DNA of 64,000 nucleotides from Chara braunii (lineage: Eukaryota > Streptophyta > Charophyceae > Charales > Characeae): positions 1,364,290-1,428,289 of the forward strand of contig BFEA01000248.1 in NCBI GenBank assembly GCA_003427395.1. The letters run 5' to 3'. The notes under the pieces are model-generated. The model had not been told where the DNA came from. It saw only the letters and a list, made by a program, of their open reading frames with translations, and did no database searches. Every line of letters starts with the position of its first letter. Positions within the stretch are counted from its first letter, which is position 1. Shown here piece by piece: positions 31,526 to 43,197 of the stretch. Position numbers and translations under genes: made by a program.

Positions 31526-32102
31526 TTGATTGGATCGGTTGACTGGCTGTATTCCGCCGGTTGCTCCCTCTATACCCCGCTCGCACTCTCTCTCTCTCCT
31601 ACACTGATGGAATCATACCCGTTCGCCAACTTTCCTTCCGCCCTTCTTCCCTGTTCGAACTCTCTCCATCTTGATCTCTCTCTCTCTCAATCTCTTCTTC
31701 TCCCCTATACTGTGCACGCCTCTCTCCGTGCTAGACTTGCTCGCGGAACTCTCTGTCTGCCTACCTGTGCGTTCTCTCCTTCTGATTACACACTCTCTTT
31801 CTGCCAGAGCATTCTATATCTGGCAGCGCACTCTCTTCATCCCTTCTCACCCTTATGGCAACGGGCTACGTACGCCAGGCACGCGCAGTCCCTCCCCTTC
31901 GTCCATTCCACTCCGAATAAAAAACGTGCTTCCTCTGCTAACCGAGACTTTTGCGCATGGGCTGCGGACGCAGGGCGCAATGTCCCGTCCCCTTTCTCTG
32001 AGTGCCCCCCTTCTCCGCCGCCTATCCGATCCAACGCACTGCGCTAGCTCTCTGAATCCCCTCACTGCCGGCCCATCCACCATGCTTGAGGCGAACTTCT
32101 AA
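31526..32102 (+). other. pyrimidine-rich open frames, not recognised
   Basis: Overlapping plus-strand frames of 173 and 143 codons are rich in Ser, Leu and Pro because of CTCTCT runs. There is no domain and no initiation evidence, so I do not call a gene. Confidence 0.3.
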
Positions 32103-33084
32103 AGTGGGCTGCGTACACCTGACGCACTACCCAGACTGCCCAGTCCGCCTCTTCACCCTGTTCTCTCGTGGTCTTGCCCTATACCCCGTCTTGAACGCAG
32201 CCCCCACAAGGTCAACCCTAGTCCTCAGCGGTTCCTGTTCATTGCTGAGGGCTCGCACTCTCTGTNCCCCCGGTACCAGGCCCAGCACCCAGGCTATAAG
32301 AGGACTGCAGCCCCTGGCCATGGACTGCGGGAAAACCCAGGCCCAATGACCGTGCTCAGAGGGGCCCAGTCGGTACGAGCGGCCCGCAGAGAAAACGGAT
32401 TCACAGCCCTTAGTTGAAGGCCTTTTCCCAGGGCCCATAAAAAAAGAAAAAAAAAAAGAAAAAGCATCGCACCTCAGAATTACCAGGTTCGGTCTCAGCA
32501 TCCCAAATGCATTAGTCAGGTCAGCAGCAGTTCCGAACCTGGAGCATGTGNCGCAGGCTGCGGTCGTCTGTACCGTCACCACATCGAAGTTAGACTGGTA
32601 GTTATATCCAAAATTAGTCATTTTTAAGGCTCAGTGGACCGGAGCCGCCTCAACCAATGTTAGGTTCTGTGCCGAGCAGCAAGTATGTCCCACCAACATC
32701 GGTACAAGAGTACTGTAGCACAGCCCCAATGTCACTCCAAGCACCACACATGCCATTCCCATACCAGAACTGTTACCGACTATGCGACGGTTCTGCAGCC
32801 ACTAGCTTCAGCCTAGTGTCATCCAGCACTAGAGAATAAAAGTTGTCCCGTACTCAATGCCTTACCAGCTCCCACCAACCAATGATCGTGTGTACGTTGA
32901 TTCAACGCCAACCCGTGAAACAACCGCCTCGAACTGCTGCGGCCCGTGTCATATCGCTCTAATCCTTTTGAGTCGTAGCTTATATCGTCGTCGAACCGCA
33001 TCTGATACCGAACCAAACCCGAATAAGAGACAACCGTACCGTGCCTATGCCGTGCCCATGCCGTACCTGAGGATGTCGGTGCTG

Positions 33085-33330
33085 AGCCTGAGTTAAATAC
33101 CCGTGATAGCGCCGAACCTGGAATAACCTGCCGTCCAGGTTCCGAACCTGTAATACATCGTCATAGTGGCTCCANACCTGAAAGTAAGCCACCGTGGCGG
33201 TTCCGACCCTGAAACAAATAGCCATGATGATGCTGATCTTGAAATAAATAGCCATGATGATGCCGACCCTGGAAATAAATCGCCCTGGTGCCCGAACCTG
33301 AAGTACGCCGATACCGGCTCAGGCCGAACC
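33085..33330. repeat. degenerate 30-bp tandem repeat (~8 units)
   Basis: Units share CCTGAAATAAATAGCC, with ATGATGATGCCGA in the best copies. The period is 30 bp, giving a 10-residue repeat in any frame. It lies inside the nested insertion. Confidence 0.7.
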
Positions 33331-33490
33331 TCAAACATGTCCTGTACCGAACCTGACATCATGCTGTCGGTCCAATGTAACACGATCCCACGCTGCCCAT
33401 ATCCATGTGGTCATCGTCCGTACCGCCGGGCTCAGTAAGGTTAGTAATCAGGTAAATAGTCATAGAGAGTTTCGATCATCGGAGGAATAG

Positions 33491-33517
33491 AAAAAAAAAA
33501 AAAAAAAAAAAAAAAAA
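33491..33517. repeat. A-run
   Basis: A homopolymer of about 26 A within the nested insertion. No coding around it. Confidence 0.9.
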
Positions 33518-34634
33518 GTTAGATCTCAGGGAATTTGATCACATCTGGGTTCTGAGCTGACGGTGGATATCCCTTGGAAAACCAGACCCAGGCATTGAAT
33601 TATCATTAGCTCCTGTTTGTTCCACAATTTTTAATCATTCTCCCTTTTCCTTAATTCTATCGTCTGAAATAGTGAATTAGCTATAGGTTCACCAAAAATG
33701 AATTCTGGGGGAGTTTAATCAAATGGTTGAAATTCTCTCTTTTCTTCTCTCCCTTACCATTTTAAATCTTTTTCTCTGTTTTTTTTTATTTCATTGCCGG
33801 AAACATAAAATAACGAGGTATTTTCCTCAAAATTTAAATGCCGTGAAAAATAAGGGAACTAAGGGATATTAGGTTTTTCTCTTCCGCCCTACTGTTCCCA
33901 ATCTTTTTCCCCATCTTTAGTTTAGGTGCAAAAATAGACAAAAATTTGAAGCCTCATTTCGGCCCCGGTCGTATGCCGCAAAAACGTTGCGGCGAGGTCG
34001 ATTCCCGCGATGCCTCTCCGAGGCAGGCCAATCCGAGTCTAGCTCTCTAAACAGTCGGGAATGACGGCCCCTAGATGCACCGAGTGTGGCCACTCATCTC
34101 GCCATCTTTGAGGATTACTCGTAAGGGTCAGTGCGCCCAGAATCAGGGGTGCCCTGAGTTCCCCTAATTTTTGTTGCCTGGCCATACGAGAGTACCATCA
34201 AAACACGGACTTGTCCCTGAGCCTAAGTCCCAAAACTACAGATCTCAGGCGGCGCACTGCTTGCGGCCGCCTAACACCGCGGCCGCATTGGTAGGAGGCT
34301 TATCACCCTCTTCGTAGAGGGTCATAAGCCTCCTCCTTCCCATCGAAAACAGGTACCCGTCAGGCATAGGACGATGCTTGTGTTTTGAGGGAAGGAAGAT
34401 GCTTGTCAATATTTCATTATGGGATACCGGATCGGGTCGCCGTCCCGTCGTGAGGATTAGTGACTCTGCAGCCGCATAGTAGTTTCGGACCGTACTGCGA
34501 CCGTTGTGTTTCCGTTTTTGAATTATTTAGTTTTGCTTTGCTTTTCTTTTTCGAAATGTTAAAACTGCTAATATGAAGGAGAATTCAGAAAGGGCTAGAG
34601 TTGGTCTCTTCCTTTAGTATGTAGAATTATGGCC

Positions 34635-34640
34635 TATAAA
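34635..34640 (+). promoter_or_regulatory. TATA-like box in element B 5' LTR
   Basis: CTATAAAAAA upstream of the first LTR ORF is conserved at 53,677-53,682 in the 3' LTR. It is a plausible U3 promoter element. The assignment rests on sequence and position only. Confidence 0.35.
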
Positions 34641-34852
34641 AAAGAAAAGGGGGAGGAGAGTTTAGTTGTACGTACACTAGTTGCAGAGTACTTTTTGTCG
34701 CAGGGTGTTTTCTCTGCAGTAGCGCTGCGGGCTTGAGACGAGAGAGAGGGCGGATCTTCGGGGCCTGTAAGCGGTTATCTCTCTGCGAGCGTGTGGAGAT
34801 TAAGTTCTTGGCTATCCTGAGTGGCGATGGCACTACACGCCTATAGGCTGGG

Positions 34853-35362
34853 GTGTTGGCGGCATATAGTGCACTGGGTTCCAGTGTCGGGGAAGGCCCT
34901 CACATTACGACGGCCCTGAACTATGACGGGGGAGAGGTAGTCCGGCTGAAAGTCTGCATTGAAGGGGGGAGAGAGGAGGAGATGCGAGCTGACCAGAGGC
35001 TGCAGGCTGCCATTTCCGAAGCGCGCGACAGGGCGGAGCGGAGGTGCAGACGAGACGGGGTGACCGTGGGCTTGAGAGTGACGGTCATCTATCATGAGAC
35101 CGAATCATCAGCTGGGACTGAGACGAGGGAGGAACAGCACAACGAAAGAGACTCAGGCGGGGAAAGTGAAATGAGCGAGGCGGATCGTGACATGGATCTC
35201 AGGTCCTGGAACAGACCTGAGGAGATCCAAAGGTACCACCGAGCCGCGGAACCAGTGGAGAAGGGACCCGAGGCCAGCTCACGACAGCTGACTCCTAGGG
35301 GACGCGAGACTGGAGGCCGCGGGACCGAAGGGAAACAGGGTAAAGGTAAGAAACACGTGTGA
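34853..35362 (+). CDS. element B LTR ORF J (copy 1), unknown
   Basis: A frame of about 169 codons starting at a non-ATG codon. The related 3' LTR copy reads from an upstream ATG and differs by one indel near 34,895. Contains VVRLKVCIEGG, an Arg/Glu-rich helix-like stretch (ISEARDRAERR) and VGLRVTVIYHETE, then an acidic hydrophilic tail. The strand-helix-strand order resembles the small-ORF module at 38.4-43.5 kb, but weakly. Function unknown. Confidence 0.4.
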   Translation: MLAAYSALGSSVGEGPHITTALNYDGGEVVRLKVCIEGGREEEMRADQRLQAAISEARDRAERRCRRDGVTVGLRVTVIYHETESSAGTETREEQHNERDSGGESEMSEADRDMDLRSWNRPEEIQRYHRAAEPVEKGPEASSRQLTPRGRETGGRGTEGKQGKGKKHV

Positions 35363-38234
35363 GGCAGAGAGAGAGAGAGCAACACACGCGATAAGTGGCG
35401 AGGTCGTTCTGAGAGAGAGAGAGAGCTGTTGGGCGGGAGCAAGGAGGCACATGGAGATCGAGAGAGAGAGAGAGGAGGAGGCCGCGCGAATGAGCGGGTC
35501 GCGACTTTGCTAGAGGCGGTTGATGTCAACGCGTGAGAAAGGAACGCACGTACGGGTGGGAGAGGCTGACGTCAACTGATCCGTGCACGCTCCCTGATGT
35601 CCGGCTCCCACTGCAGTGACGGAAAAGACAAGAGAGAGGTCCTGCAAGAAAAGGGAAGGGGTAGTGGTCATCAAGGTAGAGGATACTTGTGTGAGGCATA
35701 GCAAGGGTCACCATGAGATCTGCTTGTAGAGCGCTAGCCATAGTTCTGTCAGCGTTTTGAGCACAAATCAGCCGTTCTTCGTCTGTGTGAGTACCCGCAA
35801 TCGCTAGCTGGCCAGTATGTGGTTGGTGAAAGGCCGAGTCGGTTTCAGCGTGGGTAATCGTATCAGTAGTCTACCAGAAGCTGACACTACCGTCTCGTCT
35901 CTATCGGGCTTCTACACCCCTCCTCTCCTCTCGTCAAAAGATTGGCATAACCTGTGAGTTTGTTTTCTCCTCGTGCAAACTGGTGAGGCGTGCTGTGAAA
36001 GGCTCTCGACCCACCCAACGCGTAAAAGGCTGATAGTAGTTTCCATGACGCTGGCTGTGTTTAGAACAGGCTGGTATAAAGGGGGAGGATAGTAGCCGCA
36101 AGGCCAAAGGGGAGAAGGGTTGATTGTTTCTTGAGGATGATATCACGTACCTGATAGACGCGCTTGTTACTGTGTCCGCGCGTCTTGTCGCCTGTGCATG
36201 ATCTTCAACCTGTCGATATACGCGAACTTATTGATCGAGCCAGTTAGTAGAAGGCTGTCAGTTATCACGGAGCTCTCCTCTCATTGCTAAGTCCTACTTA
36301 GGTGGCCAGTTCGTTTCCCACAAGACGTTAACTGGTTCGGTCTGGCTTCTTCGTGCACGAGCAGGAGAGGACGCCTGAGGGCCTAACTGCCTAAGATGGA
36401 GGATCATGAAAGACGTCTAAGGAAGAAGGACACTTCGTCATTAGCTGCTGACAGTGAGGCGGCTAACTGATGTCATTATCACGGATCCTTGGAGCATACC
36501 TTTACCAACGCCTCGGCAGAACCCCCAGATAAGATGGTGGTTATTATGAGTAGTTTCTTCTCTTTTAAAGTTAATTTAGTCTAATTTTTTTTTTTAACTG
36601 GATAATTGGTTTGGTTAATTGGCGTTGATTGGTTTGGTTGTGACGCGAAAGGGGTTCGCCCACGTTGTAAGCTGCATAAACGGGTGCTAAGTGGTCGCGC
36701 CTTGTAACTGCGACAGAAGGCTAACTGGCCTCAGAGGAAGTCCTACATGCGAGCGGCTGATCTAAATGACTGTAAAATTGAGGGAGCGGGGTTTTCCGCA
36801 AATAGGCACAGCTTCACTTTCTACTGTTTGGAAGTTCTATTCGTGCCGAGTTACTTACTCGATTGCAAGTCATTTCTAAAGAATTGTACTTTTCTTGTGC
36901 TATATGCCTAGTAATGAATCACGTAGAACAACTGATTGATTTTGGTCCACCCCTCTTTTGTGAACACGTGAGCGCTCGAACGTGTTTGTGTACATGTGTA
37001 CATTTGCTCAAACGCCTGTTGGTGAATTGTAAGGATTCTTCTGTGGCCTGTGTTTAGTTGAGCATGAGTTTACGTGAATTTGCATGCACCTGCGTGAGTT
37101 GATGAATGCTTAACAGTGTGTGTTTGGGAGTCTGAGGGTACCGCATGCAGGCGGTTTTGTTCGAGTATCCTGGTCCATTATAGGACTCAATGCTCGAGAC
37201 CGCCTATATGAGGAGACTCAGTGGCAATCTTAATTATTTTCAGTGGTTATGTCCCTCCTGAATGGATGGGGAAGAAAAGGGCAGTGCTGAGAAAAGTCTT
37301 TTACATTCTTGTTAAGTTNTTACTTGATGGGGATTGACTGTCTACTCGTTCAGTTTTAGATTGTCTCAGNTCAGAAAAGAGNGATTTGATCATCTTATCA
37401 TGGTTGGCTGAATCTCAACCATGANGAGTGGGTTCTCACTGAATACACCCTACGCATTCCCCCTTCCTGTACTCNAGGTGTNGGGNACTTCTTACGCAGT
37501 GAAGTTCAAACAGGTGTTACGCATATCGGATCTTAGTATGNTTGGCAGTACTGACTTGTTTCAGGCAAACAACGCCCTATCTTTGGTACGGTAAATGAGG
37601 TCAGGCGGTAGTGTATCAGACAGAGGCTGCACTTCGTGAAGCCCCAACACGGCGCACNNAAGTNAATGTGATTAGTACAGGGANANAGTACGACCTGAGG
37701 ACCGTTATGCAGGGATGAACTTTGTACAACCCNAGTGAGGANAGGGGATATAACATTTGGANGCATAATAGNGAGTTCCTTCAGTTAACTCTTTGCAGCC
37801 AGTTGCTAGTTAGCTATACTCAAGTAACAGACAAACCAATTGCCTCAACAGTGGAAGGGAGGAGACAGTTTTGCTGACCTACTGCATTGCAGCAGCTTGC
37901 ATTTGGGAGCGGGCCTGGGTGCGATCCACTCGAGATTACTGACCCTAGGGCTTGGCAAATATTCGTTTATCACGGTGATCCTTTAAACAAGAGTGTTGTG
38001 GAATGTTGATCGTAAGCGTCCTAACTCAGTGAGTCTCTCTTTTCCCTTATATCTGATCTGTTGTTGTCTGTCGGACCAACTGAGTTTCCGGTTGGGTTTT
38101 CTGGAAGGTGGCAGACAACACTCAGAGCAATCCACGGTCAGGGGTTGCGATTAAAGGTATCTTTTGGGTACCTGTATGTGGGGAATTAAAGGTCGGAACC
38201 ATCCACGCAGTACTCAGTCATGTTTCCATGACTC

Positions 38235-38292
<58 letters not shown>

Positions 38293-38317
38293 GTACATAT
38301 ATATGTGTATATATATG
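38235..38317. repeat. (TA)n microsatellite
   Basis: TA repeats with ACATATAT interruptions. It recurs at 57,299-57,381 in the 3' LTR. Confidence 0.95.
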
Positions 38318-38434
38318 AAAAGGAATACTACTTTTCANTTATTCAGTACCACTTGAGGGTTGTTTTCTGCACCTCTCAATGCGGACTGTTGTAATCCGTC
38401 TGGTAACCCAGCTGATATAGTCGGCGTAACAATC

Positions 38435-38680
38435 ATGAGGGAGGACGAAGTCCTGGTGGTGAAGAGTGGACTGAACAGAGGTAGAAGAGAAGGATGGAAA
38501 AAANAAGCATGTCGGGACATAGAGTTACAAAAGAAGATTCAACGTGAACACGCGGTTCAGAAGCTGAAGGGTGAAAGGTACATCGAATATGTGATTTNCT
38601 TTTATGGAGACAATGAAAAAGTGCACAGCACCANCTCTTCCCTAGAGACCGTGGAAGAGGCCAGAGCCAAGCTCGGGTGA
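38435..38680 (+). CDS. element B LTR ORF I (copy 1), module family 2
   Basis: From ATG the frame encodes VLVVKSGLNRGRREGW, a Lys/Arg/Glu-rich helix, YIEYVI-FYGDNEKVHS and ETVEEARAKLG. A few N bases blur codons. The C-terminal half matches ORF H (TYYLHDKSGKL then TVEEAR in the 3' LTR copy). The same product is at 57,499-57,744. Unknown function, found only in this element. Confidence 0.5.
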   Translation: MREDEVLVVKSGLNRGRREGWKKXACRDIELQKKIQREHAVQKLKGERYIEYVIXFYGDNEKVHSTXSSLETVEEARAKLG

Positions 38681-39730
38681 GCTTTGTAGTGCATCAAATC
38701 ACCACCGTCAGAATTTTATTAGCCTTAAACAACANCAGGTTGTATTCTCCCTTGCAGCATGGTGACATGGTGAGTCACGGATCGCTGACAGATATTTTGA
38801 TAGTGCCCTAATAAGCACTCTGAACGAGTATTCGGATCTCGGACAAAGGATTCTTGGCGGTACTCAGAACTCAGAACAACACTCTGGGTGGTAATCAGAA
38901 CTTGGAGCAGTGTTCTATCATTTTTCGGTTGCCAGTTTGCAATTGCTCAACGATTACACTACTACCGATCAGTCGCAACTCAGTTGGCATTTAATCAGTT
39001 AAAAGAGTAATCAAGAAAGTGTTTACTTGTGGTTCAGCCTTTATCTAACCCGAATTCGATCAACAAGACGGTTAACTCGAAGAAAGGCAAACTGAAGACG
39101 ACAACCAAGAACAGTAGTCTGAAAAGAGTAGTCTGGAAACAGCAACCGGAACCGACAACCAGAAAACAACAATCGGACCCAACACTCAAAAACAACATTC
39201 AGGAAACGATATCCAGAAAACTGTATTCAGTACCAGTCTCCAAAACAGCAAGCAATCGTTTTTTTTTTTTTTTTTCTGGTCCGTAGTTGGTCCGTTTTCT
39301 GACCACCTTTTAAGCAGTTCTCCGACCTGTGTTCGGATCTAGCAGTCAGACCAGCAAGCATCTGGAGAAGGAAAGAGATTAGTAAATAATCAAAAAAGCA
39401 GACAGATCAGCAACTTGGCAAGGAGAAAACTAGAGATAGCTAGCAGTTGACAGATATTTGGTTGGCACTCGTCCAGTGACCTGATAATGATATTGGTGGT
39501 GTTCTGTTTTCACGATTAACTAGCAATCATTCAGCAATCACCTAGCTCATTGACCGACAATCGTTTTGCTATCATTCAGCAGTCACACAACATATTGATC
39601 GACAACTATCTTTTTTGCTCTTGTTTGGTTTTCAATCTACAATCGAATGGCAATCAACCAATGATTGGACCATTCAAGAGTCACCTGTCTCAAGTCGGGT
39701 GAACCAGCATAGTGAGAGATCATCAAGATT

Positions 39731-39985
39731 ATGGACAGTAACAACGAAGTTAGAGTCTTCTGCTCATTGTACCAGAGCACTGAGAAAACTTGGAGGGAAA
39801 GTGCAGTCGAGGAGTACAACCAGCAAACTATTGCGATGATGGGACGCGCACTGACCCTGGTGAGAAACCATACTAAAATTGGGTACACGTACTATCTGCA
39901 CGACAAAAGTGGAAAACTATGTGCTATCATGACTTCAGAGGGTACTGTTGAGGAGCGAAGGAGGACCGTTGGCAATCACCCGTGA
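39731..39985 (+). CDS. element B LTR ORF H (copy 1), module family 2
   Basis: ATG-initiated 84 codons: NNEVRVFCSLYQST, a helix-like segment, then IGYTYYLHDKSGKLCA and GTVEE. The 3' LTR copy (from about 58,795) has a TAG at the Trp codon and reads VEEAR at the end. Matches ORF I and the leader ORFs F and G in layout. Not a recognised family. Confidence 0.45.
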   Translation: MDSNNEVRVFCSLYQSTEKTWRESAVEEYNQQTIAMMGRALTLVRNHTKIGYTYYLHDKSGKLCAIMTSEGTVEERRRTVGNHP

Positions 39986-40180
39986 GAGTTTTGTTTCTGT
40001 GCACGAACAGTCCGCATATCTGGACACTTGGCAATCATCTAATCAGCAGTCAATCATCAACATTCAACTATTATTAGCAATCAGTTCTAACAATCAGCTC
40101 TTAGCAATCAGTTTTTTGCAATCGGTTTGGTAACCTGTTCCTAAGGACCATATGATCAACCTGTACTGGCAAGAGTACTT

Positions 40181-40842
40181 ATGAGCACATATCAGTCTAC
40201 TCCAGTCAGTGAGGCGGTGCTGGCCGGCCTCAACTGGATTTCGTGCAAGGAGGCATTCCGTTATCAGTATATCAGTGTCATCGGTTTCAGACACGGAGAT
40301 CTGTCAATCTTCATTGTCCAGACCATTTTGCCGAGGACACTATCCACGATCTGAGGCCTTACTTAAAGAAGGGCAAGGAGACTCATGAGCTTTTTTATCC
40401 AGTCTGGATCTCAACCACTGAATACCTTGAGCAGAGAGAGAAGGAGCTCGATGAGAGTGGCACTACGTTGATCCGCAGCTTTGGGCCTATGCTCTATACT
40501 GACTATCCTAGGCCTCCAGTCCCTTCCCTTCTCACAGATGGCACAAGTTGGTTGGAGGTGGTTAGCTTGGCAAAGAGATACATCTCTCCTGCGGTGATCG
40601 ACGTCGAGGCATTGACTGAGCCTACCGAATATCCCTACCTCAGGCGAGGAGTCTTTTCGGTGGACGGGCTGCCTACTTTATGGGAGGAGTTTTGCTCAAT
40701 GGTTAACTATCGTGTCATGTGCCTCGGATGGTCATGCTCAGAGTTCGCTGGCTACAGGTGGCATTTTGTCACAAAGCCTCAGTCTCAGATTGTACGTGGG
40801 CGTGGGTCACAGCACCAGAGAAAATCAATGAAAAGAGATTGA
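40181..40842 (+). pseudogene. element B LTR ORF A (copy 1), 1-nt deletion
   Basis: Same gene as 59,244-59,906. The ATG at 40,181 is conserved, but one base is missing near 40,328 relative to the 3' LTR copy, splitting the frame. The remainder (from HDLRPYLKKGKE to MKRD) is open. Several amino-acid differences between the copies suggest no strong constraint after insertion. Confidence 0.6.
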
Positions 40843-41327
40843 GAGAGACTGACATGAGGGATGAGTGAGGACTCTAGAGAGGTGCTGACCATGCCTGTTT
40901 ACATGTACTTTCTGGGATTATTATGAGTTCTCATTCTTCCCTCATCCAATTGCCCATGTCTTTGCTCGAGTCAGTCAGTCTTATTTTTGTGCATTATTTT
41001 TGCTCGATGATTGCCTTCGTGGATGTTCTGTTACAGTTCTCAAAATCAGATTGACATAATTGATGCATGCATAGCACCCCATAATTTTATGATTATTATT
41101 TGCATAATTCTCTGCTGTTCCGAATCAAAATAAAAGATTCCTAAGACCGAGGACCGGTGAAGACTGCAATTGAAGGGTCTCGCTCGAAGCCGGACGCACA
41201 CAACAGGAAGGGATCTGCATTATTTAATTTAATTTATTTATTGCAATCACATAAAAAATCCTGCGTGACAACCTGTTGGTTTTTCGGTCGTCCGAAGAGG
41301 CTCGACCGGAAAAAGTGCGACAAAAAT

Positions 41328-41345
41328 GGCGCCGTTGCCGGGGAC
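41328..41345 (+). promoter_or_regulatory. primer binding site, tRNA-Asp
   Basis: TGGCGCCGTTGCCGGGGA is exactly complementary to the 3' end of plant-type tRNA-Asp(GUC). It lies 4 nt after the LTR end (ACA at 41,321-41,323). This anchors the 3' boundary of the 5' LTR and the start of minus-strand DNA synthesis. Confidence 0.92.
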
Positions 41346-41660
41346 ATGAACAGATTTTCGTGTCCGGAACGAACCTGGGTCATCATCATCTTTGAACCTT
41401 GATTCGGACGTGAGAACCGTTGACATCTCTGTGAGCTTCATGATTATTTTATTATTCTCATTTAAAGTCTCGATTTTCTTGAGAATCACGATTGCTAACT
41501 GTGATTTATTTCTTCCTTGTGTGAGGTATTACACTGGACCGGGGAAAAGGAGATTGATATTATTGACTGGAGAGAATCGAGCTTGACACAAGGTATGCCC
41601 AATTATCGTCCAACACACTGAAGGGAATTGAAAGGAAGAGAGTGAGACGGATCGAGACAA

Positions 41661-42064
41661 ATGCTGGTCGACGATGCTCTGAAAGAATTGTCTAAATTTG
41701 CTACAAGAGGGATATTTCCTTACAGGTATGAGGCTTGTTGGGGCTATTATTCTTGTGGCTCGACCATCTGCGTAGTGCTGACTCATTTCTTGGAGGGAGA
41801 TATCTATGATATCCGCTCATATGTCAAGGAAGGAGGCAGCAATGATGGTGAGGGTTTTAATTGGTTATGGGAGATCGTGATCCAATTTATCTGACAGACT
41901 TGATCAACCAAAAGAAGAAAGTGGAATGGGGTATAATGCCAGTAACATACAAGACTGTTCCAATCCCTCCTATACCCGGCAGCTATTGTGATGGGACTAG
42001 CTGGCTGCTGATAATCAACATGATATTGACCAGAGAGAAAAGAAACGGTGAACATGAGAGCTAG
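41661..42064 (+). pseudogene. element B leader ORF B, module family 1 (frameshifted)
   Basis: The first frame (ATG 41,661) reads IFPYRYEACWGYY and THFLEGDIYDIRSYVKEG. A -1 phase from about 41,861 continues with DPIYLTDLI, PIPPIPGSYCDGTSWLLI and ends at 42,064. These align in order with LTR ORF A (AFRYQYVSVIG, GTIHDLRPYLKKG, DPVWISTIEYL, PPVPSLLTDDTSWLEV). So B is a full-length diverged paralogue of A. Unknown function. Confidence 0.6.
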
Positions 42065-42344
42065 AGAGATTTCAGCAGAAGTAATTAGACAAAGAAGGTC
42101 AAATTTTGGCAGAGGTTCGGGTCCAAGTCAAGAGAAGGTTGAATGTCTCCTAAGGTCGCTGAATACTCTAAGCAAGAGAGAGGCATTTCCGTATGAAGTT
42201 GTCAGGTATGAGATGGTCGAGAGCGGATGGGAGCAGGAGCGACTGTATTTACTGACATTCTATTTCACAGACCTGGATGTGTATGACGCAAGAATTTATG
42301 TCCCAAAGGAAAGAAGTGTTGATGCAGTGTATGAAAGATGCTGA
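42054..42344 (+). CDS. element B leader ORF C, module family 1
   Basis: ATG at 42,054 lies inside the end of the previous frame. Encodes LNTLSKREAFPYEVVRYEM and LYLLTFYFTDLDVYDARIYVPKE, clearly related to A and B. The stop overlaps the next ATG (ATGCTGA), an arrangement suited to re-initiation. Unknown function. Confidence 0.55.
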   Translation: MRAREISAEVIRQRRSNFGRGSGPSQEKVECLLRSLNTLSKREAFPYEVVRYEMVESGWEQERLYLLTFYFTDLDVYDARIYVPKERSVDAVYERC

Positions 42345-42900
42345 GGATTTGCATGGAAAGTGAAGAGAGCCCAAGAAGAATACTCTCAGTAGTCAGGATA
42401 ACTACTGTGAGGGGTAGACTCGACGAGGTGATAGGGTGTGATAATCCTTTTGTGATCCTGATAAATGAGACTTGTGAGAGAGGGTCTATAATATTTCATA
42501 TCCAAGTGGTCAAATTCCTGAGTACTGGCAGTCTGGATGTACAGATTTATGTACCAGTAGGCCTAGAAAAGGAAGACGACTATTTGAAGTGTCAGACATG
42601 TGCTTATATGAGTCTCATAAGAACCAAGGAGTGACTTGAAAAGTTAAAGAGAAAGGTAACCTGGGGGAAAGAAGTAAGACAATTTGAGAGGCTTCCTGAA
42701 ATCTCAATTGCTAAGGGATTTGGAGGCAGGAGAGACTGGATGCCTCTGTTGGAAGCCACTGTTGAGATTGGTAAAGCAAAAGAAAAAAACTCCACTGTGA
42801 TGATAAAATTCATATTCCTGAGTACCTTTGAACACAGATTCGAGATCCCTGATTATGTACAACCTGAGATCTACCTTTCAGATGTTGCTTATGATGATTA
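42338..42900 (+). pseudogene. element B leader ORF D/E, module family 1, internal TGA
   Basis: From ATG 42,338 the frame reads SIIFHIQVVKFLSTGSLDVQIYVPVG. It meets TGA at 42,632-42,634 and continues in the same phase to TAG at 42,898-42,900 with DWMPLLEATVEIG, VMIKFIFLSTFEHRFEIP and PEIYLSDV. Each half carries the strand plus F-L-S-T and D-x-IYVP-like signature, so it looks like two modules in tandem. Confidence 0.5.
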
Positions 42901-42903
42901 GCA

Positions 42904-43194
42904 ATGCACAGTTTGACTGAACAGCTGACACTAGGAGTTGTGTTGGAAGGTGGAGTAGTCAAGATAGAAGGGACTCTTCGGATCTCTGACATAAATCTTT
43001 CTACCCTGGATGAGCTTGAGTTTTTGCAGTCTTTCTTAGATCGCATGAGAGACTCTGCCTCGAGAGTTACCACTGACCAGACTGAGATAACCTATCTGTG
43101 AAAGGTAGTGAAAGTGGGAACTACTGAGAGAGTATCATATCACACCTTTCAAGAACGGGTTTCTCTTGCAAGAAGGATCAATAGTGGGTTGTAA
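42904..43194 (+). pseudogene. element B leader ORF F, module family 2, internal TGA
   Basis: ATG 42,904: VVLEGGVVKIEGTLRISD, a helix-like segment and TDQTEITYL, then TGA at 43,099. The same phase continues with ERVSLARRINSGL to TAA at 43,192-43,194. The ending matches ORF G (ELVSLARRVRD). Confidence 0.5.
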
Positions 43195-43197
43195 ACG

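Larger units (their letters stand above)
29590..34276. mobile_element. nested LTR-type insertion in the element B 5' LTR
   Basis: 4,687 bp beginning TGTGAGG and ending CCTAACA, flanked by CCGC on both sides (29,586-29,589 and 34,277-34,280). The 3' LTR of element B has a single CCGC at 53,319-53,322 in otherwise continuous sequence, an empty site. TG...CA ends and a 4-bp duplication fit an LTR retrotransposon or a large solo LTR. No gag or pol is visible outside the N gap (30,006-30,466). Contents are a 50/100-bp satellite, a 30-bp degenerate repeat and an A-run. Confidence 0.8.
35803..38809. other. block seemingly identical to 54,867-57,873, including N positions
   Basis: The two LTR copies differ regularly outside this block, but inside it I see no difference. 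About 20 single N characters recur at a constant offset of 19,064 (for example 37,319/56,383 and 38,338/57,402). This looks like one consensus contig placed twice. Confidence 0.85.
28511..41323 (+). repeat. 5' LTR of element B (interrupted)
   Basis: Starts TGTCGGAGGGCGCGG and ends GTGCGACA. Parts 28,511-29,589 and 34,281-41,323 are co-linear with the 3' LTR. The intervening 4.7 kb is a separate insertion. Without it the LTR is about 8.12 kb. It contains a TATA-like motif, small ORFs and a TA microsatellite. Confidence 0.9.

Noticed and set aside
35092-35529. Ser/Leu-rich minus-strand frame in the element B LTR
   Set aside because: It is the antisense of GAGAGA runs and of ORF J, with no domain.
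38221-38330. Frame with alternating Tyr-Ile residues
   Set aside because: Translation of the TA microsatellite.
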